From positions 1,860,001 through 1,924,000 of the forward strand of contig NZ_LR699554.1 in assembly GCF_902459535.1 (NCBI RefSeq): 64,000 nucleotides of DNA, in the 5' to 3' direction. The translations under genes were made by a program, and so were the position numbers. The stretch comes from Paraburkholderia dioscoreae (lineage in GTDB: Bacteria > Pseudomonadota > Gammaproteobacteria > Burkholderiales > Burkholderiaceae). Below, piece by piece: positions 52,645 through 62,126 of the stretch (position 1 is the first letter of the stretch; every line of letters starts with the position of its first letter). Below the pieces are notes generated by a model. That model saw only the letters and a program-made list of their open reading frames with translations, made no database searches and was not told the origin of the DNA.

Positions 52645-54939
52645 ATGGCCCGCACGCACATTCCCGGCTTTCCACGCATCGGCGCGCAGCGCGAACTGAA
52701 ATTCGCGCAGGAATCGTTCTGGCGCGGCGAATCCGATGAGCAGCATCTGCGTGGCGTCGCGCGCGAATTGCGCGCCCGCCATTGGCAATTGCAGCAGGAC
52801 GCCGGGCTGGATTTCGTCACCGTCGGCGATTTCGCCTACTACGACCAGATGCTCAATCTGAGCGCGCTGCTCGGCGCATTGCCGCAGCGTTTCGGCTTCG
52901 AACCGAAGACGCTGACGCTCGCCCGGTACTACGAACTCGCGCGTGGCAACGCGGCGCAGCCGGCAATGGAAATGACCAAATGGTTCGACACCAACTACCA
53001 CTACCTCGTCCCCGAACTGGGACCGCAGACGAGTTTCGACGGCGGCGTCGAGTGGCTGTTCGAGGAGATCGACGAAGCGCTCGCGCTGAATCTGCCGGTC
53101 AAGCCGGTGCTGATCGGGCCGATCACTTACCTGTGGCTGTCCAAGAGCCATGTCGCCGGCTTCGACCGTTTGTCGTTGCTGCCGAATCTCGTGATCCGCT
53201 ACAGCCGTCTGCTGGACAAGCTCAAGCAGCGCGGCATCGAATGGGTGCAGCTCGACGAGCCGGCTTTGTGCGTCGATCTGCCTGCGCAATGGCTCGAAGC
53301 TTTTTCCGCCGCGTATGACGTGCTCGGCATGTCGGGCGTGAAGGTGCTGCTCGCCACGTACTTCGAAAGCGCAGCGGAACACGCGCCGCGTGTGGCCGCG
53401 CTGCCCGTTGCCGGTGTGCATCTCGACCTCGTGCGCGCCCCGCAACAGCTCGACGCATGGCGCGCGGCGTTGCCTGCGCACGCGGTGCTGTCGGCCGGCG
53501 TGATCGACGGCCGCAATATCTGGCGCGCGGATCTCGGCGGGATCGTCGAATCGTTGCAGAGCTTGCAGGCCGAATTCGGCGAGCGCTTGTGGATCGCGCC
53601 GTCGTGCTCGCTGCTGCATGTGCCGGTCTCGCTCGACGCGGAGAAAAAACTCGACGCCGATCTGAAATCCTGGCTCGCGTTCGCCACCGAAAAACTCGCT
53701 GAAGTCGCCACGCTCGCCCTCGCCTTGCGCGATCCCGTCGCGGCCGAACCGGCGCTCGCTGCCGCCGACCGCGCGCTCGAAGTACGCCGCCACTCCAGCG
53801 CGGTGGTCAACGCGCTCGTGCAAAAACGCGTGGCCGCGGTAAGCAGCGCGATGGCGGAACGGCAAAGCCCGTTTGCCGAACGCAACCGTCTGCAGCGCGA
53901 AACGCTCGGCCTGCCGCTCCTGCCGACCACCACGATCGGTTCGTTCCCGCAAACGGCGGCGATCCGCCAGGCGCGCGCCGCCTACAAACGTGGCGAACTG
54001 CGCGCGCTCGACTATCTGCAGCGCATGCGCGCCGAGATCGAAATCGCCGTGCGCAAACAGGAAGAGCTGGGGCTCGACGTGCTGGTGCATGGCGAAGCCG
54101 AACGCAACGACATGGTCGAATATTTCGGCGAACAGTTGTGGGGCTATGCGTTCACGGAAAACGGCTGGGTGCAGAGCTACGGCTCGCGTTGCGTAAAACC
54201 GCCGATCATCTACGGCGATGTCTACCGTCCCGAACCGATGACGGTCGAGACCACGCGTTACGCGCAATCGCTCACGCAGCGTCTGATGAAAGGCATGCTG
54301 ACCGGGCCGGTGACGATGCTGCAATGGTCGTTCGTGCGCGACGACCAGCCGCGCGCCACCACCGCGCTGCAACTCGCGCTCGCGATCCGCGACGAGGTCG
54401 TGGATCTGGAAAAGGCCGGCATTCGCATCATCCAGATCGACGAACCGGCTTTCCGCGAAGGCTTGCCGCTGCGTCGCGCGGACTGGCCCGCGTATCTGGA
54501 ATGGGCCACGCGCGCGTTCCGCATTTCGGCAGCGGGCGTCGCCGATCAAACGCAGATTCATACGCACATGTGTTATTCGGAGTTCAACGACATTCTGCCG
54601 TCGATCGCTGCGATGGATGCCGACGTGATCACCATCGAGACCTCGCGCTCGGCGATGGAACTGCTCGACGGCTTCGGCGCCTTCGCGTATCCGAACGAAA
54701 TCGGCCCGGGTGTCTACGATATCCACTCGCCGCGCGTGCCGGACGCGGACGCGATGCAACGTCTGCTGGAACGCGCGTGCGAAGTGATTCCGGCCGAGCG
54801 CCTGTGGGTCAATCCGGATTGCGGGTTGAAGACGCGCGGCTGGCCGGAAACGGAGGCAGCGCTCGCGAACATGGTGCGGGCCGCGAGAGCATTGCGCGCG
54901 AAGCTGGCGGCGAGGCAGCCGGCTGAAGTGACTGCGTGA
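52645..54939 (+). CDS. metE: Cobalamin-independent methionine synthase
   Basis: A 764-residue MetE (5-methyltetrahydropteroyltriglutamate-homocysteine methyltransferase), close to the E. coli length. N-terminal half starts RTHIPGFPRIGAQRELKFAQ; the C-terminal catalytic half has LPTTTIGSFPQTAAIRQARA and HGEAERNDMVEYFGEQLWG. Zinc ligands are the His and Cys of IHTHMCYSEFND and the Cys of VNPDCGLKTRGW. It makes methionine without B12. Divergent from metR; convergent with the leftward cobalamin arm. Confidence 0.97.
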   Translation: MARTHIPGFPRIGAQRELKFAQESFWRGESDEQHLRGVARELRARHWQLQQDAGLDFVTVGDFAYYDQMLNLSALLGALPQRFGFEPKTLTLARYYELARGNAAQPAMEMTKWFDTNYHYLVPELGPQTSFDGGVEWLFEEIDEALALNLPVKPVLIGPITYLWLSKSHVAGFDRLSLLPNLVIRYSRLLDKLKQRGIEWVQLDEPALCVDLPAQWLEAFSAAYDVLGMSGVKVLLATYFESAAEHAPRVAALPVAGVHLDLVRAPQQLDAWRAALPAHAVLSAGVIDGRNIWRADLGGIVESLQSLQAEFGERLWIAPSCSLLHVPVSLDAEKKLDADLKSWLAFATEKLAEVATLALALRDPVAAEPALAAADRALEVRRHSSAVVNALVQKRVAAVSSAMAERQSPFAERNRLQRETLGLPLLPTTTIGSFPQTAAIRQARAAYKRGELRALDYLQRMRAEIEIAVRKQEELGLDVLVHGEAERNDMVEYFGEQLWGYAFTENGWVQSYGSRCVKPPIIYGDVYRPEPMTVETTRYAQSLTQRLMKGMLTGPVTMLQWSFVRDDQPRATTALQLALAIRDEVVDLEKAGIRIIQIDEPAFREGLPLRRADWPAYLEWATRAFRISAAGVADQTQIHTHMCYSEFNDILPSIAAMDADVITIETSRSAMELLDGFGAFAYPNEIGPGVYDIHSPRVPDADAMQRLLERACEVIPAERLWVNPDCGLKTRGWPETEAALANMVRAARALRAKLAARQPAEVTA

Positions 54940-54975
54940 TGTGATGGGCCATTGAGCCGGCGTTGAAAATCCATT

Positions 54976-55022
54976 TGCGCGTGGCGTGGCGTTGGCGTGG
55001 CGTCGGCGTGGCGCCACGCGCA
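54976..55022. repeat. tggcg repeats and hairpin between metE and cobM
   Basis: Several tggcg units (54981-55013) are bracketed by an 11-base inverted repeat (tgcgcgtggcg / cgccacgcgca). A 14-base perfect palindrome gcgtggcgccacgc sits at 55006-55019. It lies between convergent genes and may act as a pause or Rho-assisted termination site for both; no T-run. Confidence 0.5.
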
Positions 55023-55045
55023 TGGGCTTTGCGCCGCGTGCAGGT

Positions 55046-55771
55046 TCAGTCTTTCGCGTACAGCGTCGAATCCGCGAAACCTTCGGCGGCGAGCACCTGC
55101 CCGACCAGAATCAGCGCGGTCCGCTCGATGGAACTGGACTGCACCTTGCTGACGATATCGTCGAGCGTGCCGGTAATCTTCTCCTCGTCCGGCCAGCTCG
55201 CGCGATAGATCACCGCGATCGGACAGACGCCGCCGTAATGCGGCCGCAATTCATCGACAATGCGCGCAAGATGCCGCACGCCGAGGTGAATCGCCATCGT
55301 CGCGCGATGACGCGCGAGGTCGGCGAGCTGTTCGCCTTCGGGCATGCTGGTCTTGCTCGCGAAGCGCGTGAGAATCAGCGTCTGCGAGATATCGGGCAGC
55401 GTGAGCTCGCAACCCAGCGCCGCCGCGCAGGCCGCAGTGGCGGTAACGCCCGGCACGATCTCGTAGGGAATCTTCAGCTCGCGCAGTCTGCGGATCTGTT
55501 CGCCGATCGCGCCATACAAGGACGGATCGCCGGAATGCACGCGCGCCACGTCCTGCCCTTTGACGTGCGCGGCCTCGAGCAACGCGATGATCTGATCGAG
55601 ATCGAGCTCGGCGGTATTCACCACTTGCGCGGCCGCATGACCTTCGAGCACCGCGGCCGGCACGAGGGAACCCGCGTACAGGATCACCGGGCAACTGCGC
55701 ACGAGGCGCTGCCCTTTCACCGTGATCAGTTCCGGATCGCCAGGACCGGCGCCGATAAAAAACACCGTCAT
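55046..55771 (-). CDS. cobM: Precorrin-4 C(11)-methyltransferase
   Basis: A 241-residue SAM-dependent methyltransferase of the tetrapyrrole methylase fold, adding the C11 methyl in the aerobic B12 route. Features: MTVFFIGAGPGDPELITVKG, RVHSGDPSLYGAIGEQIRRL and EIVPGVTATAACAAALG, with the subtype-specific YAGSLVPAAVLEGH. It is the last gene of the leftward arm, 58 bases after cobK. CbiF is the anaerobic counterpart and the two are hard to tell apart; I use cobM because cobG is present. Confidence 0.94.
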   Translation of the reverse strand: MTVFFIGAGPGDPELITVKGQRLVRSCPVILYAGSLVPAAVLEGHAAAQVVNTAELDLDQIIALLEAAHVKGQDVARVHSGDPSLYGAIGEQIRRLRELKIPYEIVPGVTATAACAAALGCELTLPDISQTLILTRFASKTSMPEGEQLADLARHRATMAIHLGVRHLARIVDELRPHYGGVCPIAVIYRASWPDEEKITGTLDDIVSKVQSSSIERTALILVGQVLAAEGFADSTLYAKD

Positions 55772-55829
55772 TTAATACTCCATGATTCGTTGGGACGGCG
55801 TAGCACGCGCACGCGATTCGGGCGCACGC

Positions 55830-56558
55830 TCAATCTGCCGCTTGCAGCGCTTCGAGCAGGTCGGCGACACGTTCAAATTCCCGATCTGCCGCCGGCAGCT
55901 CAGGACGGCGCAGCATCACGACCGGCAAACCGCGTTCACGCGCGACTTCGAGTTTTGCTTCGGTCGCGTTGCCGCCGCTGTTTTTACTGACCACCACGTC
56001 GAAGGCTTGCAAGGCGAACAGCGCGCGCTCGCCTTCGAGCGTGAACGGCCCGCGCGCCGCGAGAATCCGTGCACGCGGCGTGTCTTCGTGTGCATCGAGA
56101 CAACGCACGGTCCAGAACTGATGCGGCGGAATCTCGTCGAGATGCGCGAGCGGTTCGCGGCCGAGCGTGAAAAGCGGCTTTCTGAACGGCGCAAGCGCAT
56201 CCGTGAGCTCGGTCCAGTCGCCGACCATGCGCCAATCGTCGCCGTCTTGCGGCTGCCAGGCCGGGCGGCGCAGCGCCCAATACGGCACACGCGCCGCGCG
56301 GCTCGCTTGCGCCGCATTCGCGCTGATTTGCGCGGCATACGGATGCGTCGCATCGAGCACGAGTCCAATGTCTTCTCCTTCGATGTAGCGCGCCATGCCC
56401 TCGCTGCCGCCAAAGCCCCCCACGCGCACCGAGCACGCCAGATCGTCCGGCACCTTGCCGAGGCCGGCGAGACTGTACACGTGCTCAGCGCCGAGCTGCC
56501 GCGCAATCCGCAATGCGTCGCCGGTGCCGCCGAGCAGCAGAATCCGCTTCATTTTCAT
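55830..56558 (-). CDS. cobK: Precorrin-6A reductase
   Basis: A 242-residue NAD(P)H-dependent reductase of the corrin ring. It begins MKMKRILLLGGTGDALRIAR, a nucleotide-binding loop, and contains LVLDATHPYAAQISANAAQA and VVSKNSGGNATEAKLEVA, both diagnostic of CobK/CbiJ. The ATG at 56558 overlaps the cbiD stop by four bases (ATGA), so translation is coupled. A longer frame exists but lies entirely inside cbiD. Confidence 0.94.
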   Translation of the reverse strand: MKMKRILLLGGTGDALRIARQLGAEHVYSLAGLGKVPDDLACSVRVGGFGGSEGMARYIEGEDIGLVLDATHPYAAQISANAAQASRAARVPYWALRRPAWQPQDGDDWRMVGDWTELTDALAPFRKPLFTLGREPLAHLDEIPPHQFWTVRCLDAHEDTPRARILAARGPFTLEGERALFALQAFDVVVSKNSGGNATEAKLEVARERGLPVVMLRRPELPAADREFERVADLLEALQAAD

Positions 56559-57661
56559 TGCGCGGCTCCGATCAGCAAGCCTTGGCGGTCGATCGCGAAC
56601 ATTTCCACGTTCACCTGTGGCGGCACGATAGCGCGCGCCACCGCCAGCGCATGCCGGCAGACGATATCGCCGAGGGGCACCTGTTGCGCACGCGCCAACG
56701 CAACCGCCTGCTGACTCGTATTGGCCGCGCGGATCGCCGCCTGAAGCGCGGTGTCGGCGCCGTATCCGGCCGCCCATTGCGCGAGCTGTTCGAGATCGAT
56801 GCTCGAATTGCGGCTGTGCAGGTCGAGATGCCCCGCCGCCAGCTTGCTGAGTTTGCCGAAGCCGCCGCATATGCTCAGACGCTCGACCGGCGCGCGCTTC
56901 ATATGCTTGAGCACCGCACCGACGAAGTCGCCCATTTCGATCAGCGCGATATCCGGCAGGCCGTAATGCGCACGCATTGCGTCTTCACTGGCGTTGCCGG
57001 TGCAGGCGGCCAGATGCGTGTAGCCGTTCGCGCGCGCGACGTCGATACCCTGATGGATCGACGCGATATACGCCGAGCACGAGAACGGCCGCACGATGCC
57101 GGTGGTGCCGAGAATCGACAGGCCGCCGAGAATGCCGAGGCGCGGGTTCATGGTTTTCAGCGCGAGCGCTTCGCCGCCTTCCACGCCGATCGTCACTTCG
57201 AATCCGCCGCCATACGCATGCTCGGCCGCGAGTTCGGCGAGGTGTTCGGTCATCATTCGGCGCGGTACCGGGTTGATCGCCGGTTCGCCAACCGGCAGCG
57301 TGAGTCCCGCGCGTGTCACCGTGCCGACGCCCGGCCCCGCGCGAAACGTCACACCCGGCACGGCGACGAGGCGCACGCGGGCGAATACCACCGCGCCGTG
57401 CGTGACGTCGGGATCGTCGCCGGCGTCCTTGATGGTGCCGGCTTCGGCGCTGCTATTGCTGCCGTTGTCGTTGTCGACCAGGCGGCAGAAGACCAGGCGC
57501 ATCGGCACATGCTGGCCCTTGGGCAACACGATCTCCGCGACTTCGCTGGCCACCCCCGTGAGCAACAGACGCGCCGCCGCCAACGACGTCGCGGTGGCGC
57601 AACTGCCGGTCGTGTAGCCGCTACGCAGCGGCGCGGGTTGTTCGGGCGTTTCTTCGCGCAT
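56555..57661 (-). CDS. cbiD: Cobalt-precorrin-5B C(1)-methyltransferase CbiD
   Basis: A 368-residue CbiD. N-terminal LRSGYTTGSCATATSLAAAR, then GPGVGTVTRAGLTLPVGEPA and INPVPRRMMTEHLAEL, the family's substrate and SAM-binding segments. It methylates C1 after ring contraction. The strictly aerobic textbook pathway uses CobF at this step; here cbiD occupies the slot between cobL and cobK. It starts with the last base of the cobL stop codon (TGATG), so cobL-cbiD-cobK are tightly coupled. Confidence 0.95.
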   Translation of the reverse strand: MREETPEQPAPLRSGYTTGSCATATSLAAARLLLTGVASEVAEIVLPKGQHVPMRLVFCRLVDNDNGSNSSAEAGTIKDAGDDPDVTHGAVVFARVRLVAVPGVTFRAGPGVGTVTRAGLTLPVGEPAINPVPRRMMTEHLAELAAEHAYGGGFEVTIGVEGGEALALKTMNPRLGILGGLSILGTTGIVRPFSCSAYIASIHQGIDVARANGYTHLAACTGNASEDAMRAHYGLPDIALIEMGDFVGAVLKHMKRAPVERLSICGGFGKLSKLAAGHLDLHSRNSSIDLEQLAQWAAGYGADTALQAAIRAANTSQQAVALARAQQVPLGDIVCRHALAVARAIVPPQVNVEMFAIDRQGLLIGAAQ

Positions 57662-58977
57662 CAGGGTTCGTGCGGTGAGTCGGCAACGGCGGGGTTCGTG
57701 ACACGCGCGGCAGCCGTGACACTCGTGCCGTTCGTGCCGTCAAGGGCTCCAGCAACATGCGCGGCCGAGTCTTCGGCCGGCTTCGTCACATCCAGCAGCG
57801 TGATCGGCAACGCCTGCCGCCACGTGTCGAAACCGCCGAGCGGTTGTGCATCGGCGAGCGCGATCCGCGTCAACGTACCGCCGTGCCGCTCGCGCCATGC
57901 GGCCAGCGCCGCTTCGCCTTGCAGCGTGACCGCGTTGGCAACCAGTCGCCCGCCCTCGCGCAGACTTGCCCAGCACACCTCCAGCACGCCCGGCACCGTC
58001 GCGCCGCCGCCGATGAACACCGCATCCGGCACCGGCAACCCCTGCAGCGCAGCCGGCGCGCGGCCCGCGACCAGTTGCAGACCCGGCACACCCAACGCAT
58101 CGCGATTGTGTTCGATGAAACGCTGACGCTCGGCGTGTCCTTCAATAGCGATCGCGCGGCAAGTCGGATGCGCGCGCATCCACTCGATGCCGATCGAGCC
58201 GCTGCCCGCGCCCACGTCCCACAGCAGTTCGCCGGGCGCCGGCGCGAGGCGCGCAAGCGTGATCGCGCGCACATCGCGTTTGGTCAGTTGGCCGTCGTGG
58301 CGAAAGGCGTCGTCGGGCAAACCGCAGGTCAGCGGCAAACGTGGCGCGCCTTCGGTGGCGCGGCAATCGAGGGCGACCAGATTCAGCGCGGCCACCTCAC
58401 CCGCCGACCACTGATCCGCGCGGCCGTCGATGCGCCGCTCCAACTCGCCGCCCAGATGTTCCAGCACGCTCATGCGGGTCGCTCCGAATCCGCGTGCGTT
58501 CAGCAATTCCGCGAGCGCCGCGGGCGTGTGCCCGTCCGCGCTCAACACGAACACGCGCGCGCCGTCGTGCAGATGCGCGTTCAGCGTGGGCAACGGGCGG
58601 CCCACCAGCGACACCGTCGCGACGTCCTGCAACGGCCAGCCGAGGCGCGCGGCCGCCAGCGACAACGACGACGGCGCGGGCAGCACCCGCAACTCTCCCG
58701 CCGGCAATTGCCGCGCGAGCGTCGCGCCCACGCCGAACAGCATCGGGTCGCCGCTCGCCAGCACGCACACCGCGCCGTTGCGCTCGGCCAGCAAAGGCGC
58801 AAGATCGAACGGACGCGGCCACGCGGCACGGCGCGCGGCGAGCCGCGCGGGCAACATCGCCAGATGGCGTTCGCCACCGTACACCACCGATGCTTCCAGC
58901 AAAGCACGCCGCGCGCGCCGCCCCAAGCCGGCGAAGCCGTCGTCGCCAATGCCCACCACCGTCAGCCAGGCCGGCAT
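57661..58977 (-). CDS. cobL: Precorrin-6B C(5,15)-methyltransferase / decarboxylase (CbiE-CbiT fusion)
   Basis: A 438-residue bifunctional enzyme. Residues 1-205 are a tetrapyrrole methylase (CbiE part: LTVVGIGDDGFAGLG, VLASGDPMLFGVGATLAR); residues 220-400 are a class I SAM methyltransferase (CbiT part: LLWDVGAGSGSIGIEWMR, IEGHAERQRFIEHN, DAVFIGGGA). Together they methylate C5 and C15 and remove the C12 acetate carboxyl. A 35-residue Ala/Thr-rich tail is additional. GAGGATGG precedes the ATG at 58977. First gene of the leftward arm. Confidence 0.95.
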   Translation of the reverse strand: MPAWLTVVGIGDDGFAGLGRRARRALLEASVVYGGERHLAMLPARLAARRAAWPRPFDLAPLLAERNGAVCVLASGDPMLFGVGATLARQLPAGELRVLPAPSSLSLAAARLGWPLQDVATVSLVGRPLPTLNAHLHDGARVFVLSADGHTPAALAELLNARGFGATRMSVLEHLGGELERRIDGRADQWSAGEVAALNLVALDCRATEGAPRLPLTCGLPDDAFRHDGQLTKRDVRAITLARLAPAPGELLWDVGAGSGSIGIEWMRAHPTCRAIAIEGHAERQRFIEHNRDALGVPGLQLVAGRAPAALQGLPVPDAVFIGGGATVPGVLEVCWASLREGGRLVANAVTLQGEAALAAWRERHGGTLTRIALADAQPLGGFDTWRQALPITLLDVTKPAEDSAAHVAGALDGTNGTSVTAAARVTNPAVADSPHEP

Positions 58978-59044
58978 GCATCCATCCTCATTCTGTGTCT
59001 TCAAATAATGCGCTGTGCCGCGCCGATCAAAGCGCCCAGCCTCG

Positions 59045-59072
59045 TTGTGCTGTTCGAAAAAAGGCATAATAC
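59045..59072 (+). promoter_or_regulatory. Probable promoter of the cobGHIJ operon
   Basis: TTGTGC (59045-59050) and TAATAC (59067-59072) are separated by 16 bases, an acceptable sigma-70 promoter. Transcription would begin near 59079, right at the 5' edge of the riboswitch. Confidence 0.45.
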
Positions 59073-59226
59073 AGCCGCCGGTGCCCTTCGGGGCCGAAGA
59101 GGGAACACAGTGCCACTGTGGCTGCCCCCGCAACTGTATGCAGCGAGTCCGCCTGCGCTTCACGCCACTGGTTCGACCGGGAAGGCCGCAGCGGACCATG
59201 ACCTGCCAGCCAGGAGACCTGCCGGC
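59073..59226 (+). promoter_or_regulatory. Cobalamin riboswitch
   Basis: Adenosylcobalamin-sensing leader RNA. The conserved elements occur in order: ggtgcc (59080), gagggaacac, the core tgcccccgcaactgta (about 59128-59143), cgagtccgcc, ccactgg then gggaaggc (59165-59186), ccatgacctgcc, and the B12 box agccaggagacctgcc (59208-59223). It ends about 40 bases before the cobG start, so it probably hides the ribosome site or controls elongation when B12 is plentiful. It faces only the rightward arm. Confidence 0.95.
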
Positions 59227-59266
59227 GAGACTGTTCGTGCCAGCCTACATCGGGCGGGGTGTACCG

Positions 59267-60775
59267 ATGCCGCAGCCATGCCCGCCTCACGGCATGCTCG
59301 GGCCGTCGCGCGACGCTAAACCGGTGTCCGTCTTGAATCAAGCAACGCCCTCCACCGTTTTGTCCGACGCGGCCCCAACGCCGCGGCCTTCGGCGTGTCC
59401 GGGGCTGCTGCGCATCGTCGCCGCGCGCGACGGCGGGATTTGCCGCATCAAACTGCCCGGCGGTGAGTTGAGCACGGCGCAGGCGCGGGCAATCGCCGAG
59501 GCCAGCGCACGGCATGCGGCCGGGGTGATCGAGCTGACCAATCGTGCGAATGTGCAGGTGCGCGGGGTGAAGCGTGGCGAGGAAGCGGCGTTGATCGCGG
59601 CGCTCGTCGGTGCCGGTCTCGGGCCGACGTCGATCGCAGCCGACGACGTGCGCAACGTGATGATCAGCCCCGCCGCCGGACGCGATCCATCCGCCCTGCT
59701 CGACACCCGCCCGCTGTGCGCCGCTCTACTCGCGATGCTGCAAAGCGAAGCGCGTTTCGCGGCGCTATCGCCGAAATTCGCACTGCTGCTGGACGGTGGC
59801 GAACGGCTCGCGAGAGTAGATCATCCGCACGATCTCTGGCTGGCGGCGTCGCGAGAAGCGGACGGCGTGCGCTTCGTATTCGGCCTGGCAGGTTGTCCGC
59901 CTGCGAGTGCGAGTGCGGCTGCGTTTGCCGGCTCGCCAACGCAAAGCGAGTGCATCACGACGGCAGAGTCCCACGCAAACGGCACAGGCCCGTTAGCCGC
60001 GATACTCCCCTCGCAAGCTCCGGCTCTGGTACGCGCACTGCTGCTCACGTTCCTCGACCTCGCCGCAGCGGACGCCACACGCATGCGTCATCTGCTAACC
60101 CTGCATTCCGCCGACACCCTATTGCATCACGCTCAACAGTATGTCGATTTCCCGCTGACGCGAAACGTGTCGCCAGCCAACTGGCATCGCAGCACGCCAG
60201 CCGACGCCGGCCTGCGCCTCGGCGCTCACGCTCAACGTCAACCGGGAACCTGGCACGTAGGCGGCCAACCCGCTTCAGGCCGCCTCGACGCCGACACCCT
60301 GCACGCCCTCGCCGCGCTTTCGCAGCAGCACGGCGACGGCACGCTGCGCGTCACACCGTGGCAAAGCGTGCTGCTGCCCGATATCGCAACGCACGCCGTC
60401 CCGCCTGTGCTGTCCAGCCTGAACGCGCTCGATCTCGCCTGCGATTCCGCGCAAGCCATCACCCGTCTGATCGCGTGCGCGGGATCGAGCGGCTGCGCGA
60501 AAAGCCTCGCCGACACCAAGACCGACGCGCTGCGCCTCGCCCGACGCCTGCCGGCCGGCGTCGACGTGCATCTGAGCGGCTGCGCGCGCTCGTGCGCCGC
60601 CGCGCATTGCGCGCCGTACACGCTGCTGGCCGCGGCGCCCGGCCTTTACGACCTTTATCGACGCGATCGACACGACGGCCGGCCCGGTTTCGGCCAATGC
60701 GTCGCGCGCCAACTGACGATCGACCAGGCTGCCGACATGCTCGACCGCCTGGCCCGGAGTAACACCAATGCTTGA
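59267..60775 (+). CDS. cobG: Precorrin-3B synthase (oxygen-dependent)
   Basis: A 502-residue Fe-S enzyme of the nitrite/sulfite reductase fold that hydroxylates and lactonises precorrin-3A with O2, preparing ring contraction. Ferredoxin-like halves begin PGLLRIVAARDGGICRIKLP and GLRLGAHAQRQPGTWHVGG. The [4Fe-4S]/siroheme-type cysteines are CAGSSGC and CARSC. The ATG at 59267 has GGGCGGGG before it and follows the riboswitch; the frame open from 59015 runs through the riboswitch and is rejected. About 60-100 residues longer than many CobG proteins, with a loose N-terminus. Confidence 0.92.
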   Translation: MPQPCPPHGMLGPSRDAKPVSVLNQATPSTVLSDAAPTPRPSACPGLLRIVAARDGGICRIKLPGGELSTAQARAIAEASARHAAGVIELTNRANVQVRGVKRGEEAALIAALVGAGLGPTSIAADDVRNVMISPAAGRDPSALLDTRPLCAALLAMLQSEARFAALSPKFALLLDGGERLARVDHPHDLWLAASREADGVRFVFGLAGCPPASASAAAFAGSPTQSECITTAESHANGTGPLAAILPSQAPALVRALLLTFLDLAAADATRMRHLLTLHSADTLLHHAQQYVDFPLTRNVSPANWHRSTPADAGLRLGAHAQRQPGTWHVGGQPASGRLDADTLHALAALSQQHGDGTLRVTPWQSVLLPDIATHAVPPVLSSLNALDLACDSAQAITRLIACAGSSGCAKSLADTKTDALRLARRLPAGVDVHLSGCARSCAAAHCAPYTLLAAAPGLYDLYRRDRHDGRPGFGQCVARQLTIDQAADMLDRLARSNTNA

Positions 60776-61394
60776 TTACATTCGCGACGGTCAGGAGATC
60801 TATCGCCAATCTTTCGCGACGATCCGCGCGGAAGCCGACCTGTCGCGCATTCCCCCCGACCTCGAAAAACTCGCGGTGCGCGTGATCCACGCGTGCGGCA
60901 TGGTCGATGTGATCGACGCTCTGCGGTTCTCCGAAGGCGCGGGCGCGGCCGGCCGCTCGGCGCTCGCGCAAGGTGCGCCGATCCTATGCGATGCCGGCAT
61001 GGTCGCGCAGGGCATCACGCGTGCCCGGCTGCCGGCGAACAACGAAGTCATCTGCACGCTCGCGCATCGGGACGTGCCGTCGCTCGCGCGCGAACTCGGC
61101 AATACGCGCTCCGCGGCCGCGCTCGAATTGTGGCGGCCGCATCTGGCGGGCAGCGTCGTCGTGATCGGCAATGCGCCGACCGCACTGTTTCATCTCCTCG
61201 ATATGCTGGACGCCGGTGCGCCCAAGCCGGCGTTGATACTCGGCTTTCCCGTGGGCTTTGTCGGCGCCGCCGAATCGAAAGCCATGCTTGCCGAAGATAG
61301 CCGCGGCGTGCCCTACGTGGTGGTACATGGCCGGCGCGGCGGCAGCGCGATGGCGGCGGCCGCCGTGAACGCGCTCGCAACGGAGGTCGAATAA
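60768..61394 (+). CDS. cobH: Precorrin-8X methylmutase
   Basis: A 208-residue CobH/CbiC, which moves the C11 methyl to C12 to give hydrogenobyrinate. The catalytic His lies in VRVIHACGMVD; PILCDAGMVAQGI and LILGFPVGFVGAAESK are also typical. Its ATG overlaps the cobG stop by eight bases, and the next gene begins at once after its stop, so cobG-cobH-cobI are translated in series. Confidence 0.95.
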   Translation: MLDYIRDGQEIYRQSFATIRAEADLSRIPPDLEKLAVRVIHACGMVDVIDALRFSEGAGAAGRSALAQGAPILCDAGMVAQGITRARLPANNEVICTLAHRDVPSLARELGNTRSAAALELWRPHLAGSVVVIGNAPTALFHLLDMLDAGAPKPALILGFPVGFVGAAESKAMLAEDSRGVPYVVVHGRRGGSAMAAAAVNALATEVE

Positions 61395-62126
61395 ATGACG
61401 GCGCAAGGACGTTTGTTCGGACTCGGCGTCGGCCCCGGCGATCCGGAACTCATCACGCTGAAAGCGCTGCGTTTGCTGAAGTCGGCAGCGGTCGTCGCGT
61501 ACTTCGTCGCGAAGGGCAAGAAAGGCAACGCGTTCAGCATTATCGAGGCGCATTTGCACGACGCGCAGCAGCATCTGCCGCTCGTCTATCCCGTCACCAC
61601 TGAAGCGCTCGAACCGCCGCTTTCATACGAAGCGATCATCGCCGATTTCTACGACACTGCGGCGGAAGTCGTCGCCGCTCACCTCGACGCGGGCCGCGAC
61701 GTCGCCGTGATCTGCGAAGGCGATCCGTTCTTCTACGGTTCGTACATGTATCTGCACGACCGGCTTGCGGCGCGCTACGAGAGCGAAGTCGTGCCCGGCG
61801 TGTGCGCGATGCTCGGCGGCGCCGCGGTGCTCGGTTCGCCGCTCGTGTATCGCAATCAGAGTTTGTCGGTGCTCTCGGGCGTCCTGCCCGAAGACGAATT
61901 GCGCCGGCGCCTGGCCGATGCCGACGCCGCCGTCGTGATGAAGCTCGGCCGCAACTTCGACAAGGTGCGGCGCGTGCTGGGCGAGCTCGGCCTCGCGGAC
62001 CGCGCGCTCTATGTCGAACGCGCGACGATGGGCAATCAGCGCATCGTGCCGCTCGCTGATGTGGATCCGATGGCGTCGCCGTATTTTTCGTTGCTTGTCG
62101 TGCCGGGGCAAAAATGGCAAGGATGA
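61395..62126 (+). CDS. cobI: Precorrin-2 C(20)-methyltransferase
   Basis: A 243-residue tetrapyrrole methylase that commits precorrin-2 to B12 synthesis. It shows LFGLGVGPGDPELITLKALR, ICEGDPFFYGSYMYLHDRL and VVPGVCAMLGGAAVLGSPLV; the last region and KLGRNFDKVRRVLGELGL are characteristic of CobI/CbiL. It starts the base after the cobH stop. The cobJ gene begins within its last codons. Confidence 0.95.
   Translation: MTAQGRLFGLGVGPGDPELITLKALRLLKSAAVVAYFVAKGKKGNAFSIIEAHLHDAQQHLPLVYPVTTEALEPPLSYEAIIADFYDTAAEVVAAHLDAGRDVAVICEGDPFFYGSYMYLHDRLAARYESEVVPGVCAMLGGAAVLGSPLVYRNQSLSVLSGVLPEDELRRRLADADAAVVMKLGRNFDKVRRVLGELGLADRALYVERATMGNQRIVPLADVDPMASPYFSLLVVPGQKWQG

Noticed and set aside
52588..55023. 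811-codon minus-strand frame opposite metE
   Set aside because: Antisense shadow of a clearly functional metE; composition dominated by Arg, Gln, His and Ala with no motif.
59015..59266. Extended N-terminus of cobG through the riboswitch
   Set aside because: The sequence is a structured cobalamin riboswitch; a start after it at 59267 has a good Shine-Dalgarno.
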